Assembly (NCBI GenBank): GCA_905206365.1
Contig: CAJLHF010000026.1
Coordinates: forward strand, 1-31,118
DNA length: 31,118 nucleotides
Direction of reading: 5' to 3'
Source: an uncultured Sutterella sp.
GTDB taxonomy: Bacteria > Pseudomonadota > Gammaproteobacteria > Burkholderiales > Burkholderiaceae_F
This document shows, in pieces, positions 7,611-16,561 of this stretch. The position numbers and the translations under genes are program-made. Every line of letters begins with the position of its first letter. The stretch's first letter is position 1. The notes under the pieces are model-generated. The model was not told the DNA's origin. It searched no databases and saw only the letters and a program-made list of their open reading frames with translations.

Positions 7611-10550
7611 TCACCCCGCGGCTTCCGACGCCGCGCCGGCCGCAATGCTCTCGGGCTCGAACTCCCGCGGTGCCTCGATCACCCAGGGCGCAAGGAGCTC
7701 CGCCTCGTCGGGCGAAAGCACTTCTCCCCGATCGCAAAGCATCCGCCAGCAGTTTTCCTTCTTGACCCATTCGCCCACGTCGCTGTTGTCGCGGTTCGGG
7801 TCGTCGAACACCCGACGCGCGCACCGCGCAAGACGCAGGAGCATCGCATCGAAGGCTGCGGGCACCCGTCCTTCTTCGAAGAGTCGCTCGAAGTCGAGCG
7901 TCTTCGTCGGGCCGAAATGCTCCCGTACGAGTTGCGCCAAAAGCGCCGTGCCGTAGGCGACGATGTTGGCTTTGTAGGAGCGCTCGGCCTTGTACCAGTC
8001 GGCGTTCCCCACGAGCGCGTCGAGGTGCTTGAACAGAACCCCCTTCCCGATGCAGAACTTCACGTACGCGGGCGTCACGAAGGAGAGCGACGGGTCTTTC
8101 GCTTCCCGCGCCGCGATCTCGCGCGAAAACGCGACGTAGCACTTCTGCGCGCCCTTGCTCACGACGTGAGGTTCGCCCGCCCAGGCGGAAATCCACTTTG
8201 CGAGCTGCAGCTTGTCGAATTTCTTGTCGTACGGGTAGCGTGTGAGGAAGGTTTTGCCGGCTTTGGCCTTTTCGACGTTGTAGGAGCCGCGGCTTCGTTC
8301 GTAGAACCAGGCCTGCGGTCGCCCGGCCGCGTCGAACGTGAGGCAGTCGGCGTGTTTCGAGACCGTCTGGAACTTGATCTGGAAGGTGGTGTTGGCGCCG
8401 AGGTCCGAATCGGACACCTTGCTTTGCGAGTTCGCGTATTCGGAAATTTCCTTCACGAATCGCAACCGGTCTTCGTCGCTCATCCCTTCGGGAAGGACCG
8501 AGAGCTTCACCTGAACGTAGATTCCTTTGAGGGAGCAGTTCCTCTTGGTCCGGGCGTAGTGGAGCGTGGCGGTCGTCTGACCGCCGTTGACGATCTGAAA
8601 GTCGAGGGCCGACTTCAGAATCGCGAGCTCCCCTTTGTGCTTTACGTCGATGTGCTCGGCCACGAGACAGAGGCCGTTGTTGTAGGCGAAGAACTTCTCG
8701 GGCGTCGTTCGGATCGTCTCGAGCATCCCTTTGTTCACCTTGTTCGTCGCCTGAAGGAAGGCGCGCACGTTCCCGGCGAGCACCCGCTGCCCGAATTCGT
8801 CGTAAATGTCTACGATCGTTTGAGCGGCGATACGGCCGACGTAGGCGCTGTAGCCCTTCCCTTCGACCGCGGGCAGCAGACCGATCGCGTCCCCCGGAGC
8901 GATCCGCTCGAAGTCGACGAAGGGCTTCTCGCCCTTGCGGTCGAATTCGAAGAGCGTTCGGTAGTCGAAAAGCCGAACGCTCCAGGGGATCGACTCGAAG
9001 GTCCCTTCGGGAAGAAGGCTGCCGCGGCGCATGTCGTTGCCGCGCATCGTGAGAATGACATATTCGACGCGCGTGACGTCGTCCTTCCACATTCGTCCGA
9101 TTTGCTCCGAGCACCAGCCGGCGTCCGTGTTGATGTCGAGCACCCCGTCGTCAAGGAGCTCTCCGCGGCAGGACCCCTCGAAAAAGTTTTTGAGAAGCGT
9201 CTCTTTGGCGGCGACGTCCGTTTTGGTGAAGGAGCCGCGCGTTTCATCGTCGAGCAAAAAGAGCGAAAGCACCCCGTTCGTTTCGTCGAACGAATAGCCG
9301 TCGAGCGCGATTCGGCGACCGCGCAGCCCCTTTTCGAACTGCGACGCGGGAAGGATCTCTTCGTAGCGCCCCGTATCGAGCAGGATCTCGACCAGACGAT
9401 CGAAAAGCGCGTAATGAAGGAAGGTTTCCCCCGCAAGCTCTCCGAGGAGACGCTCGCGGAATTCCTCGGCGTTCCGGTCGGGATTGCGCTCGATCGTCGC
9501 GGCGGGCGCGGGCTCGACGGGAGGTGCACCCGTGGGTCGGTCCGCATCTGCCGATACGACTGCTTCGCCTTCGTGCGAAGCCGCCTTCTCCGTACACGGC
9601 CCTCCGAAATGCTCGACGGGGTCGAGTCCCGGATGCGCGCCCATCCAATCGACGATCGTTTGCAATTCTTCGACCGCCTCTTTGCAGATCGCCTCCTCGG
9701 CGCGGGCAGCGGGAGCAGGAGCGGAAACCGGGTTCGCACGGCTTCCGGGCGTCTCGGCAGTTCGAGACGTTTCCCAAGCATTCGCAAGGCGGCGCGTCAT
9801 GCGCGGCGAATTGCGCCCTCCGCGCGACGGCGGAGGCGGCGCGGGAGAGGCCGAAGGAGGCATCGGGCGCAGTACGGGCGACGCCGGACGCGGGGCGACG
9901 GGTACGGAGGCTCCGGGAGCGACCTCGGGCTCGTCCCGTTCGGAAGCGGGAGCGGCCGCGATTCTCCCGTCCGCATCCATCCCGCGCACGGCTTCGAGCC
10001 AGGCATCGTGGTTCCCCGGCGTCCAGTATTTGACGGGCGACCAACAGAAAACATCGAGCGCAAGCGGTCCGATATGAACGGTCTTCGGTTGGTCCGACCC
10101 TTCCCGCAGAGGATTGAGCGTGAGAATGCACGCGGCGACGCGCCGCACGTCTTGTTCACGACCTTCGGCGATTTCGCGCAGCAACGCGAAAACTATCCGG
10201 TCGACTTCGTCGCCCGTCTGCCGCACGCCCACGCCGACCGCGGAGCGCACGTAGAAGTCGAGCCGCGCAAGCGCCTCTTTGAAGTCGCGCCGCCCCACCA
10301 CCTCCTCGTCGCGCTCGAAGAGTTCCCGGTCGACGATGTAAAGGTAGAGCGTCCCGTCCGCAAGCGCCACGAAGTCGAACGGCGTGTCGGCGCGCTTTTC
10401 GACGGCGCGCGGCGTGCCGAAATCAGACCGCACGAAACGCACGAGCCGAAGCCACTGCCACATGGCGCGCTCTTCGGGGTCGTGACCCTTGACGGGGGCT
10501 TCGTCGGCGCGTTCGACGAACGCGTCCTTGAAGTCGAGGTACGAACTCAT
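7611..10550 (-). CDS. AIPR-family (abortive infection phage resistance) protein with N-terminal extension
   Basis: Last gene of the MORC-Z1 operon. Residues ~360-980 carry the AIPR region, including FFAYNNGLCLV (620-630) and FQIVNGGQTTATLHYA (651-666), the conserved 'YNNG' and 'IVNGGQT' signatures of this phage-resistance family, whose biochemical activity is not established. Residues 1-185 form a separate globular region of unknown function. A Pro/Ala/Arg-rich low-complexity linker (about 195-285) joins the two, so the 979-aa protein is longer than common AIPR proteins and looks like a fusion. The ATG overlaps the stop of the DUF4420 gene (ATGA), which fixes the start and implies translational coupling. 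In related loci AIPR proteins accompany Z1 and DUF4420 proteins, consistent with a joint defence role. Confidence 0.87.
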   Translation of the reverse strand: MSSYLDFKDAFVERADEAPVKGHDPEERAMWQWLRLVRFVRSDFGTPRAVEKRADTPFDFVALADGTLYLYIVDRELFERDEEVVGRRDFKEALARLDFYVRSAVGVGVRQTGDEVDRIVFALLREIAEGREQDVRRVAACILTLNPLREGSDQPKTVHIGPLALDVFCWSPVKYWTPGNHDAWLEAVRGMDADGRIAAAPASERDEPEVAPGASVPVAPRPASPVLRPMPPSASPAPPPPSRGGRNSPRMTRRLANAWETSRTAETPGSRANPVSAPAPAARAEEAICKEAVEELQTIVDWMGAHPGLDPVEHFGGPCTEKAASHEGEAVVSADADRPTGAPPVEPAPAATIERNPDRNAEEFRERLLGELAGETFLHYALFDRLVEILLDTGRYEEILPASQFEKGLRGRRIALDGYSFDETNGVLSLFLLDDETRGSFTKTDVAAKETLLKNFFEGSCRGELLDDGVLDINTDAGWCSEQIGRMWKDDVTRVEYVILTMRGNDMRRGSLLPEGTFESIPWSVRLFDYRTLFEFDRKGEKPFVDFERIAPGDAIGLLPAVEGKGYSAYVGRIAAQTIVDIYDEFGQRVLAGNVRAFLQATNKVNKGMLETIRTTPEKFFAYNNGLCLVAEHIDVKHKGELAILKSALDFQIVNGGQTTATLHYARTKRNCSLKGIYVQVKLSVLPEGMSDEDRLRFVKEISEYANSQSKVSDSDLGANTTFQIKFQTVSKHADCLTFDAAGRPQAWFYERSRGSYNVEKAKAGKTFLTRYPYDKKFDKLQLAKWISAWAGEPHVVSKGAQKCYVAFSREIAAREAKDPSLSFVTPAYVKFCIGKGVLFKHLDALVGNADWYKAERSYKANIVAYGTALLAQLVREHFGPTKTLDFERLFEEGRVPAAFDAMLLRLARCARRVFDDPNRDNSDVGEWVKKENCWRMLCDRGEVLSPDEAELLAPWVIEAPREFEPESIAAGAASEAAG

Positions 10551-11608
10551 ACGACGCCTCCGACCTCAAAAGGAGCGAGCGCCGCAAGCGCGAGTCGATA
10601 CGAGGCGTCGACCACGGCGGGCGGGGTCGACGAGCGGCGCAACGCGGGAAATTCGTCGCTCGTCGCGTCGTAGACCGTGAGACGCACGCGGCGGTAGGCG
10701 CGATCGTATTCTTCGCTCGGATCCTCGGGGTCGTAACCCGCGAAAAAGAGCCGGTCCGAGAACGCTTCGAGCGCCTTGAGGGCCTGTGCGCGCACGTCGC
10801 CCGCACGGTCCGAAATCGTCCGGCGCACGTTTTCGACCTTCCCGCGCAGCGACTCGCCCGAGGGTTCGCCGTCCGCGATCGTGACGGCGCAAAGGTAAAG
10901 GGTCGACCCCTCCGTCACGTCGAGCTGATTGAGGGAGGAAATCCGCATTTCGCCCGCCTGTCGGTAGACGGATTTGACTTCCAGGAACCCTTCTGGAAGC
11001 GAAAAGTCCTGCGTGCGGTCGACCGATTCGTCGAAGGTCCCTCCGGGCCCCGTCCAGAAGCCGATCGCCGCAAGTCCGTGCTTTTTGACGAGTTCGTCGA
11101 GGACGTCGAGCTCGCACCAAAGGCCTCGCACCTCTTCGGCCGAAAGGCGCGAGCGGCGTCGCCCGAGAAGCGTGCGCCAGTCGTTCAGGACGCGGTCGAG
11201 AAACGCTTCGCCCGTCGTCCCCGGAGAGAGTTCTCCGAGCGTGCGGAACGCGTGCTCGCAGAGCGCCGCGAAGCACCCACAGAGTTCGGGCTCTTCGAGT
11301 TCGAGTACGAGGACCGAGGCGGCACCCCGTTTGACGGCGACGATCGAAAGGTGACTGAAAGCGGATTTGACTTTGCCCGACGTCGCTTCGACGTAGAGGC
11401 CGGGCTTTCCTTCGGGCCCGAAGCAGAGTCCCGCCGTGAGCGGACTTGACGCGACCTGGCGCAAAAGCCGGTCGCCCGCCGCGCCCCGCGCGACGAGCGC
11501 CCTCATGCGGTCCCAGAGTTCCGTGATGCGGCCCGCATCGATCGACGTCGACGCGGGCGGAGCGCCCGCATCCGTCGGAGCCTTTATCTTTTCCGTTTCC
11601 TCACTCAT
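10547..11608 (-). CDS. DUF4420-type PD-(D/E)XK motif protein
   Basis: Predicted nuclease-fold protein of the DUF4420 group found in restriction-like operons. Conserved landmarks are GLWCEL (162-167, acidic E166), WTGPGGTFDES (185-195), the catalytic-type GFLEVKS (207-213, E210-x-K212) and NQLDV (227-231), in the order seen in PD-(D/E)XK nucleases. The 353-aa length is usual for the family. The first ~20 residues are Ala/Pro-rich and probably disordered. The ATG overlaps the end of the Z1 gene by 8 bases (ATGAGTGA), and its own stop overlaps the AIPR start (ATGA), so the three are co-translated. It probably supplies DNA cleavage for the MORC-Z1 module. Whether it cuts DNA has to be inferred from the motif. 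Confidence 0.87.
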   Translation of the reverse strand: MSEETEKIKAPTDAGAPPASTSIDAGRITELWDRMRALVARGAAGDRLLRQVASSPLTAGLCFGPEGKPGLYVEATSGKVKSAFSHLSIVAVKRGAASVLVLELEEPELCGCFAALCEHAFRTLGELSPGTTGEAFLDRVLNDWRTLLGRRRSRLSAEEVRGLWCELDVLDELVKKHGLAAIGFWTGPGGTFDESVDRTQDFSLPEGFLEVKSVYRQAGEMRISSLNQLDVTEGSTLYLCAVTIADGEPSGESLRGKVENVRRTISDRAGDVRAQALKALEAFSDRLFFAGYDPEDPSEEYDRAYRRVRLTVYDATSDEFPALRRSSTPPAVVDASYRLALAALAPFEVGGVV

Positions 11609-14342
11609 CGGTGTCTCCTTCGTCGTCGATTCCGTTCAGGTACCGCTCGATCCACACGCGGTTCACGCGATACGAAACCTCGGAGAGGCGCGAGCGGTCC
11701 TCGTCGAAAGCGCAGAAACTGAGCGCGTAGGCGGGCACCCAGTCGCGAACGGTCCCGTCGTCCGAATTCGGGCGCACGGGCATCAGAACGAGCAACGGAC
11801 GGCGGCGCGTACGGCGGCAGTACGTGCGGCGCTTCCCCTGCTTTTCGGTTTCGGACCCCGTGGCCGAGCGCACGCTGCGCGCCTCGGCGACTTCTTCCTC
11901 CGTGAGGCCCGGTTCTTCGACTTCGGGGCCCGAAATGCGGCCGCGCTCGAAGGCGACGAACCCCGCCTCGTAGTCTTTGCTCTTTACGGGACGCAGCTGC
12001 GGGTGCACGGAAACGCCGCCCCCGAGGTCGACTTCCGGGTTTTCGTCCGCGTTCGTGCGGCGCACGCCCCAGATCGCGACGTCCCAGGTCTGAAGCTCCT
12101 CGACGTCGGTCGTCTCGATGAAATTCGCCATGCCGCTCGTGCGGTCGTCATAGTGCGCGAGGTAGAAGTTGCTCCCGTCGTCGGAAAAATCGCGCACGAA
12201 GTCGGCCGCGATCGACTTCGGAACCTCGCGGAAAAAGACCTTCGAGGGGTCGCCGCGCCAGTTTTCGCGCGGGCAGCCCGCCTCGGCGACGCGTTCGAGG
12301 AACGTTTGCACCGCCCTCTTGTTCGCGGCCGTCGCCTCGATCGGGAGGCGCGACGTTTCCGTAAAGTACGCGCTGAAGGAGCACGTCACGGTGATTTCGC
12401 GGGAATTCCGCATCTTGTTTCGGCTCGTGATCGCGAGCGCGTCGGGGCTTTTCAGAACCTTGAGACCGAAATCCTTCGGCTCCTTCCCGTCCTTTTCCAT
12501 TTGGGCGACTTCGCTTTGGAGCCGAAGCATCGCGTCGGCAATCCGGGCGAAATACCCGTAAGTCGTTTCGGAGAGCCAGATGCGGCAGAGGTCCTCGTAG
12601 TGCGGGCGGTACCCGAACCAGCGTCCCATCTGCGTGAGCGTGTCGTAGGTTGCGGTCGACCGATAGAGGTAACTCACGCACAGTCCTTCGAGCGTGAGGC
12701 CGCGCGAGAGCGTAAGGCCCCCGACCGCCACCACCCGAAGGCCGCTTTCTTTGTAGTCGTCGTAGCGAAGCGCGTCGCTGCTCGTCTGGTTGATGGCGCA
12801 GACCTTGATGCCTTCGACCGAGACGGGCAACTGCATCCGCACGTCCTTCCACGCGAACTCCGCGTGGCCGAAATCCTCTTCGAAGACGGCGCGCACCGCT
12901 TCGATTTCACGGTTCGTGCCGCCGAGGCGCGATCGGGCGTGAAGCGAAATTTCGCGCGTCATGCCGAGCAACAACTCCGCGATCCGGTCGCGCAGCGCGT
13001 CCTGAACGCCCGTAAAGCGGCTCACGTTCACCATCATCGTGCGGTGCGACGTTTTTAGCCCTCGCAGGTCGAGAAGCGCGTTCGCGACGAGAAACTGCCT
13101 GAGCGCGCGCACGAGCGAGGCGGGCGGCTCCCAGCCGGGCGTTGCGATTTCGGCCGCAAGCGTTTTCTTGTGCTTCAAGCCGAACTTCGATTCCGCATCC
13201 TCGATCGTTCGCACGATCTGAGGGGCCGCGGGATCGGCCTCCGCCCGCTCCTTCGCGTCGAGCATGCGGCCGACGCCGAAGTAGTTCGAGGGAATCTTCG
13301 TGTAGCGGATGAAGTTCTTCGGAAAGAGGTCGCTCAATTTCCCGTCTTCGTCGAACGGATCGATGAAGATGTTCGCGTAGGGCGTGGCCGTAAAGCCCAC
13401 GTAGGAGGCGTTTCGGAAAAGATTGAGGAGCCTTCGGATCTGAAAATTCACCGCGGTCGCGTCCTTGTCGGGCGCGTTCGTGTTGACGGAAGCGCTGTCC
13501 GCTTCGTCGTCGATGAGAAGAAGCGTCGAATCGACGGTCGTGCTCCCCGGCCTCAGGTTGGCGTTCTTCGTTTCCGTGAGCCACGCGTGGAAGCTCTCGA
13601 GTACGTCCTTGTTCTTTTTGAGGACCGCGAGCACCACGCCGTTTTCCGCCGTCGCCAGACGAAAAGCAGCCGTTGCCTTGAAGTCACCGTCCGCAGTCGT
13701 CAACGAAAAAACGGGGTTCCCGTCACCCACGGCGCACCAGGTACTCGGGCTGCCGACGAAATCCTCGTCGAGACGCCTTTGCGTCTGCTCCCGAAGATTG
13801 TTGAGCATCCCCGCAAGCACCACGATCACCTTGTAGCCCGCGTCGGCCGCTTTGTTCATGAGGCCCGCGAAGACGCCCGTTTTGCCCGACTGCACTTCGC
13901 CGATCACCATGCCGCGTCGCTGCCAGGGAGCTTCCCGCTTGAGAGGATCGCCGCATCCGTCGAGCACCGCATCGGTGACGGCGTCGATGTCGGCGATCAC
14001 CTTCGGGGAACGGTCGAGTTCGAAGAGCCGCTCCCGGTACTTCGTCCAAAAAAGACGGTTGCGGTTGCGCTCGGGTTCGCGCCAGCGCTGCGCCACCCAG
14101 GGTTTGTGGTTCGCGTCGACGAGAGCCGGCGCTTCGCTCAGAGTGATGAAGGTCTTGCTGCGTCGATCGTCTTCGAAAAACTTCAGATCCGCGTCCGTGA
14201 GGTCGGGAAAAATCATCTTCGCCGAGATCGCGAACTTCGCCATGTCGGCCGCAAAGGCTTCTTCGGTGACGACTTCGGCATCGATCGTCGAGGCGACCGC
14301 CCGGAAGATAAGAGTCAGACGTTGCAGGGTATCGCTGTCCAT
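11601..14342 (-). CDS. Z1-domain helicase-like ATPase
   Basis: Large superfamily-2-like NTPase with a C-terminal Z1 domain. Visible motifs are Walker A-like GEVQSGKT (148-155), Walker B/DEAD-like LLLIDDEAD (274-282), motif III-like GFTATPYANIF (316-326), and in the Z1 half GGLTLSRGLTLEGL (541-554) and QMGRWFGYRPHYEDLCRIW (571-589) with the arginines expected of motifs V and VI. The 913-aa length is typical. Z1 proteins have been linked by comparative genomics to restriction-like operons with MORC/MutL-type ATPases, DUF4420 and AIPR genes, as here. It probably translocates on DNA or remodels it. The ATG lies 4 bases after the stop of the ATPase gene, so the two are coupled. The C-terminal ~100 residues are Arg/Glu-rich. 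Confidence 0.9.
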   Translation of the reverse strand: MDSDTLQRLTLIFRAVASTIDAEVVTEEAFAADMAKFAISAKMIFPDLTDADLKFFEDDRRSKTFITLSEAPALVDANHKPWVAQRWREPERNRNRLFWTKYRERLFELDRSPKVIADIDAVTDAVLDGCGDPLKREAPWQRRGMVIGEVQSGKTGVFAGLMNKAADAGYKVIVVLAGMLNNLREQTQRRLDEDFVGSPSTWCAVGDGNPVFSLTTADGDFKATAAFRLATAENGVVLAVLKKNKDVLESFHAWLTETKNANLRPGSTTVDSTLLLIDDEADSASVNTNAPDKDATAVNFQIRRLLNLFRNASYVGFTATPYANIFIDPFDEDGKLSDLFPKNFIRYTKIPSNYFGVGRMLDAKERAEADPAAPQIVRTIEDAESKFGLKHKKTLAAEIATPGWEPPASLVRALRQFLVANALLDLRGLKTSHRTMMVNVSRFTGVQDALRDRIAELLLGMTREISLHARSRLGGTNREIEAVRAVFEEDFGHAEFAWKDVRMQLPVSVEGIKVCAINQTSSDALRYDDYKESGLRVVAVGGLTLSRGLTLEGLCVSYLYRSTATYDTLTQMGRWFGYRPHYEDLCRIWLSETTYGYFARIADAMLRLQSEVAQMEKDGKEPKDFGLKVLKSPDALAITSRNKMRNSREITVTCSFSAYFTETSRLPIEATAANKRAVQTFLERVAEAGCPRENWRGDPSKVFFREVPKSIAADFVRDFSDDGSNFYLAHYDDRTSGMANFIETTDVEELQTWDVAIWGVRRTNADENPEVDLGGGVSVHPQLRPVKSKDYEAGFVAFERGRISGPEVEEPGLTEEEVAEARSVRSATGSETEKQGKRRTYCRRTRRRPLLVLMPVRPNSDDGTVRDWVPAYALSFCAFDEDRSRLSEVSYRVNRVWIERYLNGIDDEGDTDE

Positions 14343-14346
14343 GTCT

Positions 14347-15849
14347 TTATTTTTTCTCGAAAAGTTCGTTCACGACGCGCTCGTAACCCGTGGTCGGACG
14401 GCGCCGTCCGATCGAGTCGGCAAGCCTGGCGGCGAGCATCCGACGATCTTCGTCGTCAAGGCACGCTTCGAGCCGCTCGACCTCTTTTTTGAGTCGGGCG
14501 AGATTCGCTTCGGTCGTATTGGCGTCGACCCCGTCTTCGGCGTAGCGGCGGTTGACGAAACCCACCGGGTACGAGCGCTCGAGAATGCCGAGGTAGGCGT
14601 CGAGCATCTTTTTCTGCTCGGTCGAGAGTTCCGCGCGCAGCATCTGCAAAAAGAGGTGTTCGCGGTTGATTTCGACCGCGTACGTCCGGTTCTCCGCGCC
14701 GACCGAGGTCGTCCACGGTTCGGCCGTCTCGGGCGAGCCGCGCGTGATCGTCGCGCCCCGTCCGCGAATGATCCGCTCCGAGGACTGCTGCAGAAGGCCC
14801 ACGATCTCGCCGAGCCGCTCGCGCACGACCCGAGGGGGCGTTGCCTTCGACTTCTTGATGTCGAGCTCCCACAAGTGGTCGAGCGCGTTCGGAATGTCGA
14901 TTCGAACGCGACTCAGTTTCGCAAGTTGCGCGCGACGCGCGAGTCGGTACCATCCGCCCCAATCGATGAGACGGCCGTTGCGGTAGATGTAAAAACCCTG
15001 ATCCTGACCCAACGTCCGCCCTTTGAGACCGATTTTGTCGCGAAGCTCTCCCGTCATGCGGTTCTGATGCGGAAGCGTGAAGCCCGTGACGACGACGGGA
15101 TCGTTCGGATAGCCCTCGATTGCGATTCGCGCTTCGTGAAGGCGTTCCGCGCCGCCCGAGGCCGTTTCCGCAAACGGGTCTTTCGGCGGTACGGGCACGT
15201 CCCCGATCGTGATTTCCACCTTCTTGAGACCCCGTTCGCCCGTGATGTACCGGTGGTAGACGAGTCCGAGATGTTCGCGCAGCTCGTCCGTCTTTTCGGC
15301 AAGCGCCAAATGCACGTCCCGTTCGCGGTCTTCGAGTCGGTCGAAATTGCTCCAGAGTACGAGCGTTCCCGATTCGAAGTCCTCGAGCAAAATCGAACCG
15401 CGTTCCCGCGCGCATTCCGTTTCGTCGAGCAGGTCGAGCGTCCAGTCGTTCGTTTCGGCGATGCGGTCGATGTCCCAGACCGCGCCGCTCGTGCGACCGT
15501 TCTTTTTCGAAATCACCGCGAGACGCCGGCACTGCGAGAGCGAGGCCGTTTTCATCCCGAGCCCGAAGCGACCGAGGTCGTCCCCGTCGCGCTCCGACTC
15601 GCAGTCGCGGCAGGCGTAGCGCATGGCTTCGCGAAGTTCTTCGGCGTCCATCCCCCGCCCGTTGTCGGAAATCGCAAGGAAGGGCGACTCTCCGTCTCCC
15701 CCGCCCAAAGAGACGTCGACGCGGTCGGCACCCGCGGCGATCGAGTTGTCGACGATGTCGGCAACGGCCGTATTGAAGGAATAGCCGAGCGCTCTCAGGG
15801 AGTTGAGCATGGTCGGTGCGTTCGGCGTCAGAATGATCGGTTCGGACAT
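14347..15849 (-). CDS. MORC/MutL-like GHKL ATPase of a restriction-linked operon
   Basis: First gene of the four-gene minus-strand operon. The GHKL ATP-binding fold is clear: N-box DIVDNSIAAGA (31-41), G1 SDNGRGM (61-67) and G2 lid GRFGLGMKTASLSQC (93-107). An S5-like domain and a C-terminal charged, coiled-coil-like region (about 430-480) follow. Family members use ATP-driven dimerisation to clamp DNA. Bacterial MORC relatives were predicted to act in restriction systems together with Z1 proteins. The position of the usual catalytic Glu of the N-box is Asp31. The start at 15849 has AAGGAG about 10 bases upstream. An upstream in-frame ATG at 16011 would add 54 Arg/Pro-rich residues and is rejected. 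It is divergent from vsr with a 176-base gap. Confidence 0.88.
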   Translation of the reverse strand: MSEPIILTPNAPTMLNSLRALGYSFNTAVADIVDNSIAAGADRVDVSLGGGDGESPFLAISDNGRGMDAEELREAMRYACRDCESERDGDDLGRFGLGMKTASLSQCRRLAVISKKNGRTSGAVWDIDRIAETNDWTLDLLDETECARERGSILLEDFESGTLVLWSNFDRLEDRERDVHLALAEKTDELREHLGLVYHRYITGERGLKKVEITIGDVPVPPKDPFAETASGGAERLHEARIAIEGYPNDPVVVTGFTLPHQNRMTGELRDKIGLKGRTLGQDQGFYIYRNGRLIDWGGWYRLARRAQLAKLSRVRIDIPNALDHLWELDIKKSKATPPRVVRERLGEIVGLLQQSSERIIRGRGATITRGSPETAEPWTTSVGAENRTYAVEINREHLFLQMLRAELSTEQKKMLDAYLGILERSYPVGFVNRRYAEDGVDANTTEANLARLKKEVERLEACLDDEDRRMLAARLADSIGRRRPTTGYERVVNELFEKK

Positions 15850-16025
15850 GACGGTGCGGCTCCTTCGTCCTCGGACATCCTCGACGGGGCCGGATGCGGA
15901 GCGGCGTAACGGTGGCGATGCGGAAAATGTTACCGGAGCATCCGGAAACGGGCGGGGTCGCACTCGACGCGGGCCCCGAAACGGGCGACAATCGTCGGGT
16001 TTTCCCCGCAACGCGTTTTACTGCC
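15850..16025. promoter_or_regulatory. Divergent promoter region between the MORC ATPase operon and vsr
   Basis: The two genes are transcribed away from this 176-base gap, so it must hold promoters for both or for the operon. It contains GTAAC and GTTAC half-sites separated by 18 bases (around 15907-15934) that could be an operator, but no convincing -35/-10 pair stands out. vsr has no clear Shine-Dalgarno sequence. Confidence 0.35.
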
Positions 16026-16490
16026 ATGGACTGCTACGACGAAGCCAAACGATCCGACATCATGTCGCGCATCCGCTCGAAAGACACCAAACCCGAACTC
16101 CTCGTTCGAAAGCTCCTTTTCCACGCGGGCTTTCGGTATCGCCTGCACGTGAAGACGCTCCCCGGACACCCCGACGTTGTACTTCCCCGGCGGAAAGTCG
16201 TCGTCTTCGTTCACGGGTGCTTCTGGCACGGACATGCGGGCTGTCCGAAAGCGACCGTGCCCGCCGCCCGGCGGGAGTTTTGGGAAGCGAAAATCCGGGG
16301 AAACCGCGAGCGCGACGAGCGGGAGATCGAGGCGTTGCTCGCCGCGGGCTGGCGGGTGCTCGTCGTCTGGCAGTGCGCGTGCAAAAAGCGCAACCTTCCC
16401 GCGTTGGCGGAACGCATGAAGCGTTTCGTCGAGTCGGGCGACGAAACCCGACTCGAACTCGGAGCGTCGGACTTCGAGCCCCGGGACTGA
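16026..16490 (+). CDS. vsr: Very-short-patch repair endonuclease Vsr
   Basis: This enzyme nicks next to T:G mismatches made when 5-methylcytosine deaminates, limiting the mutation cost of a C5 methyltransferase. The 154-aa product aligns throughout with E. coli Vsr: RSxxMSRIRSKDT near the N-terminus, LPGHPDVV with catalytic Asp50, FVHGCFWHGH (61-70) with the His and zinc ligands, EFWEAKI (84-90), RDEREI and WRVLVVWQCA (109-118). The ATG at 16026 is chosen because upstream in-frame codons have no family similarity. The gene lies on the opposite strand to the methyltransferase and HpaII genes and is convergent with the latter, but the pairing with a C5 methyltransferase is the usual association. 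Confidence 0.93.
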   Translation: MDCYDEAKRSDIMSRIRSKDTKPELLVRKLLFHAGFRYRLHVKTLPGHPDVVLPRRKVVVFVHGCFWHGHAGCPKATVPAARREFWEAKIRGNRERDEREIEALLAAGWRVLVVWQCACKKRNLPALAERMKRFVESGDETRLELGASDFEPRD

Positions 16491-16491
16491 A

Positions 16492-16549
16492 GCGCCCCGT
16501 ACGGTCTTCGGAAGCCTTCAGGGGCCGGAAAAGACCGTGATCGGGGCGC
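16492..16549. terminator. Interrupted inverted repeat between the convergent vsr and HpaII-family genes
   Basis: GCGCCCCG (16492-16499) pairs with CGGGGCGC (16542-16549), and CGGTCTT (16502-16508) pairs with AAGACCG (16531-16537), giving a two-part stem around a 22-base interior. It fills the 71-base gap between two convergent stops and is likely a bidirectional transcription-end structure. Neither side has a T-run, so a classical terminator is not certain. Confidence 0.45.
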
Positions 16550-16561
16550 ACGTTCGCGGCC

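Noticed and set aside
7551..10673. 1040-codon open frame on the plus strand opposite the AIPR gene
   Set aside because: It is the antisense of a real gene in GC-rich DNA; composition is Arg/Val/His-rich with no motif, and it crosses two overlapping real genes.
11436..15909. Several long plus-strand frames opposite the Z1 and MORC genes
   Set aside because: All mirror the real minus-strand genes and show no family similarity.
15894..16025. Extended N-terminus for Vsr from upstream ATG codons
   Set aside because: Vsr similarity begins at MDCYDEAKRSDIMSRIRS; upstream residues overlap the divergent promoter region.
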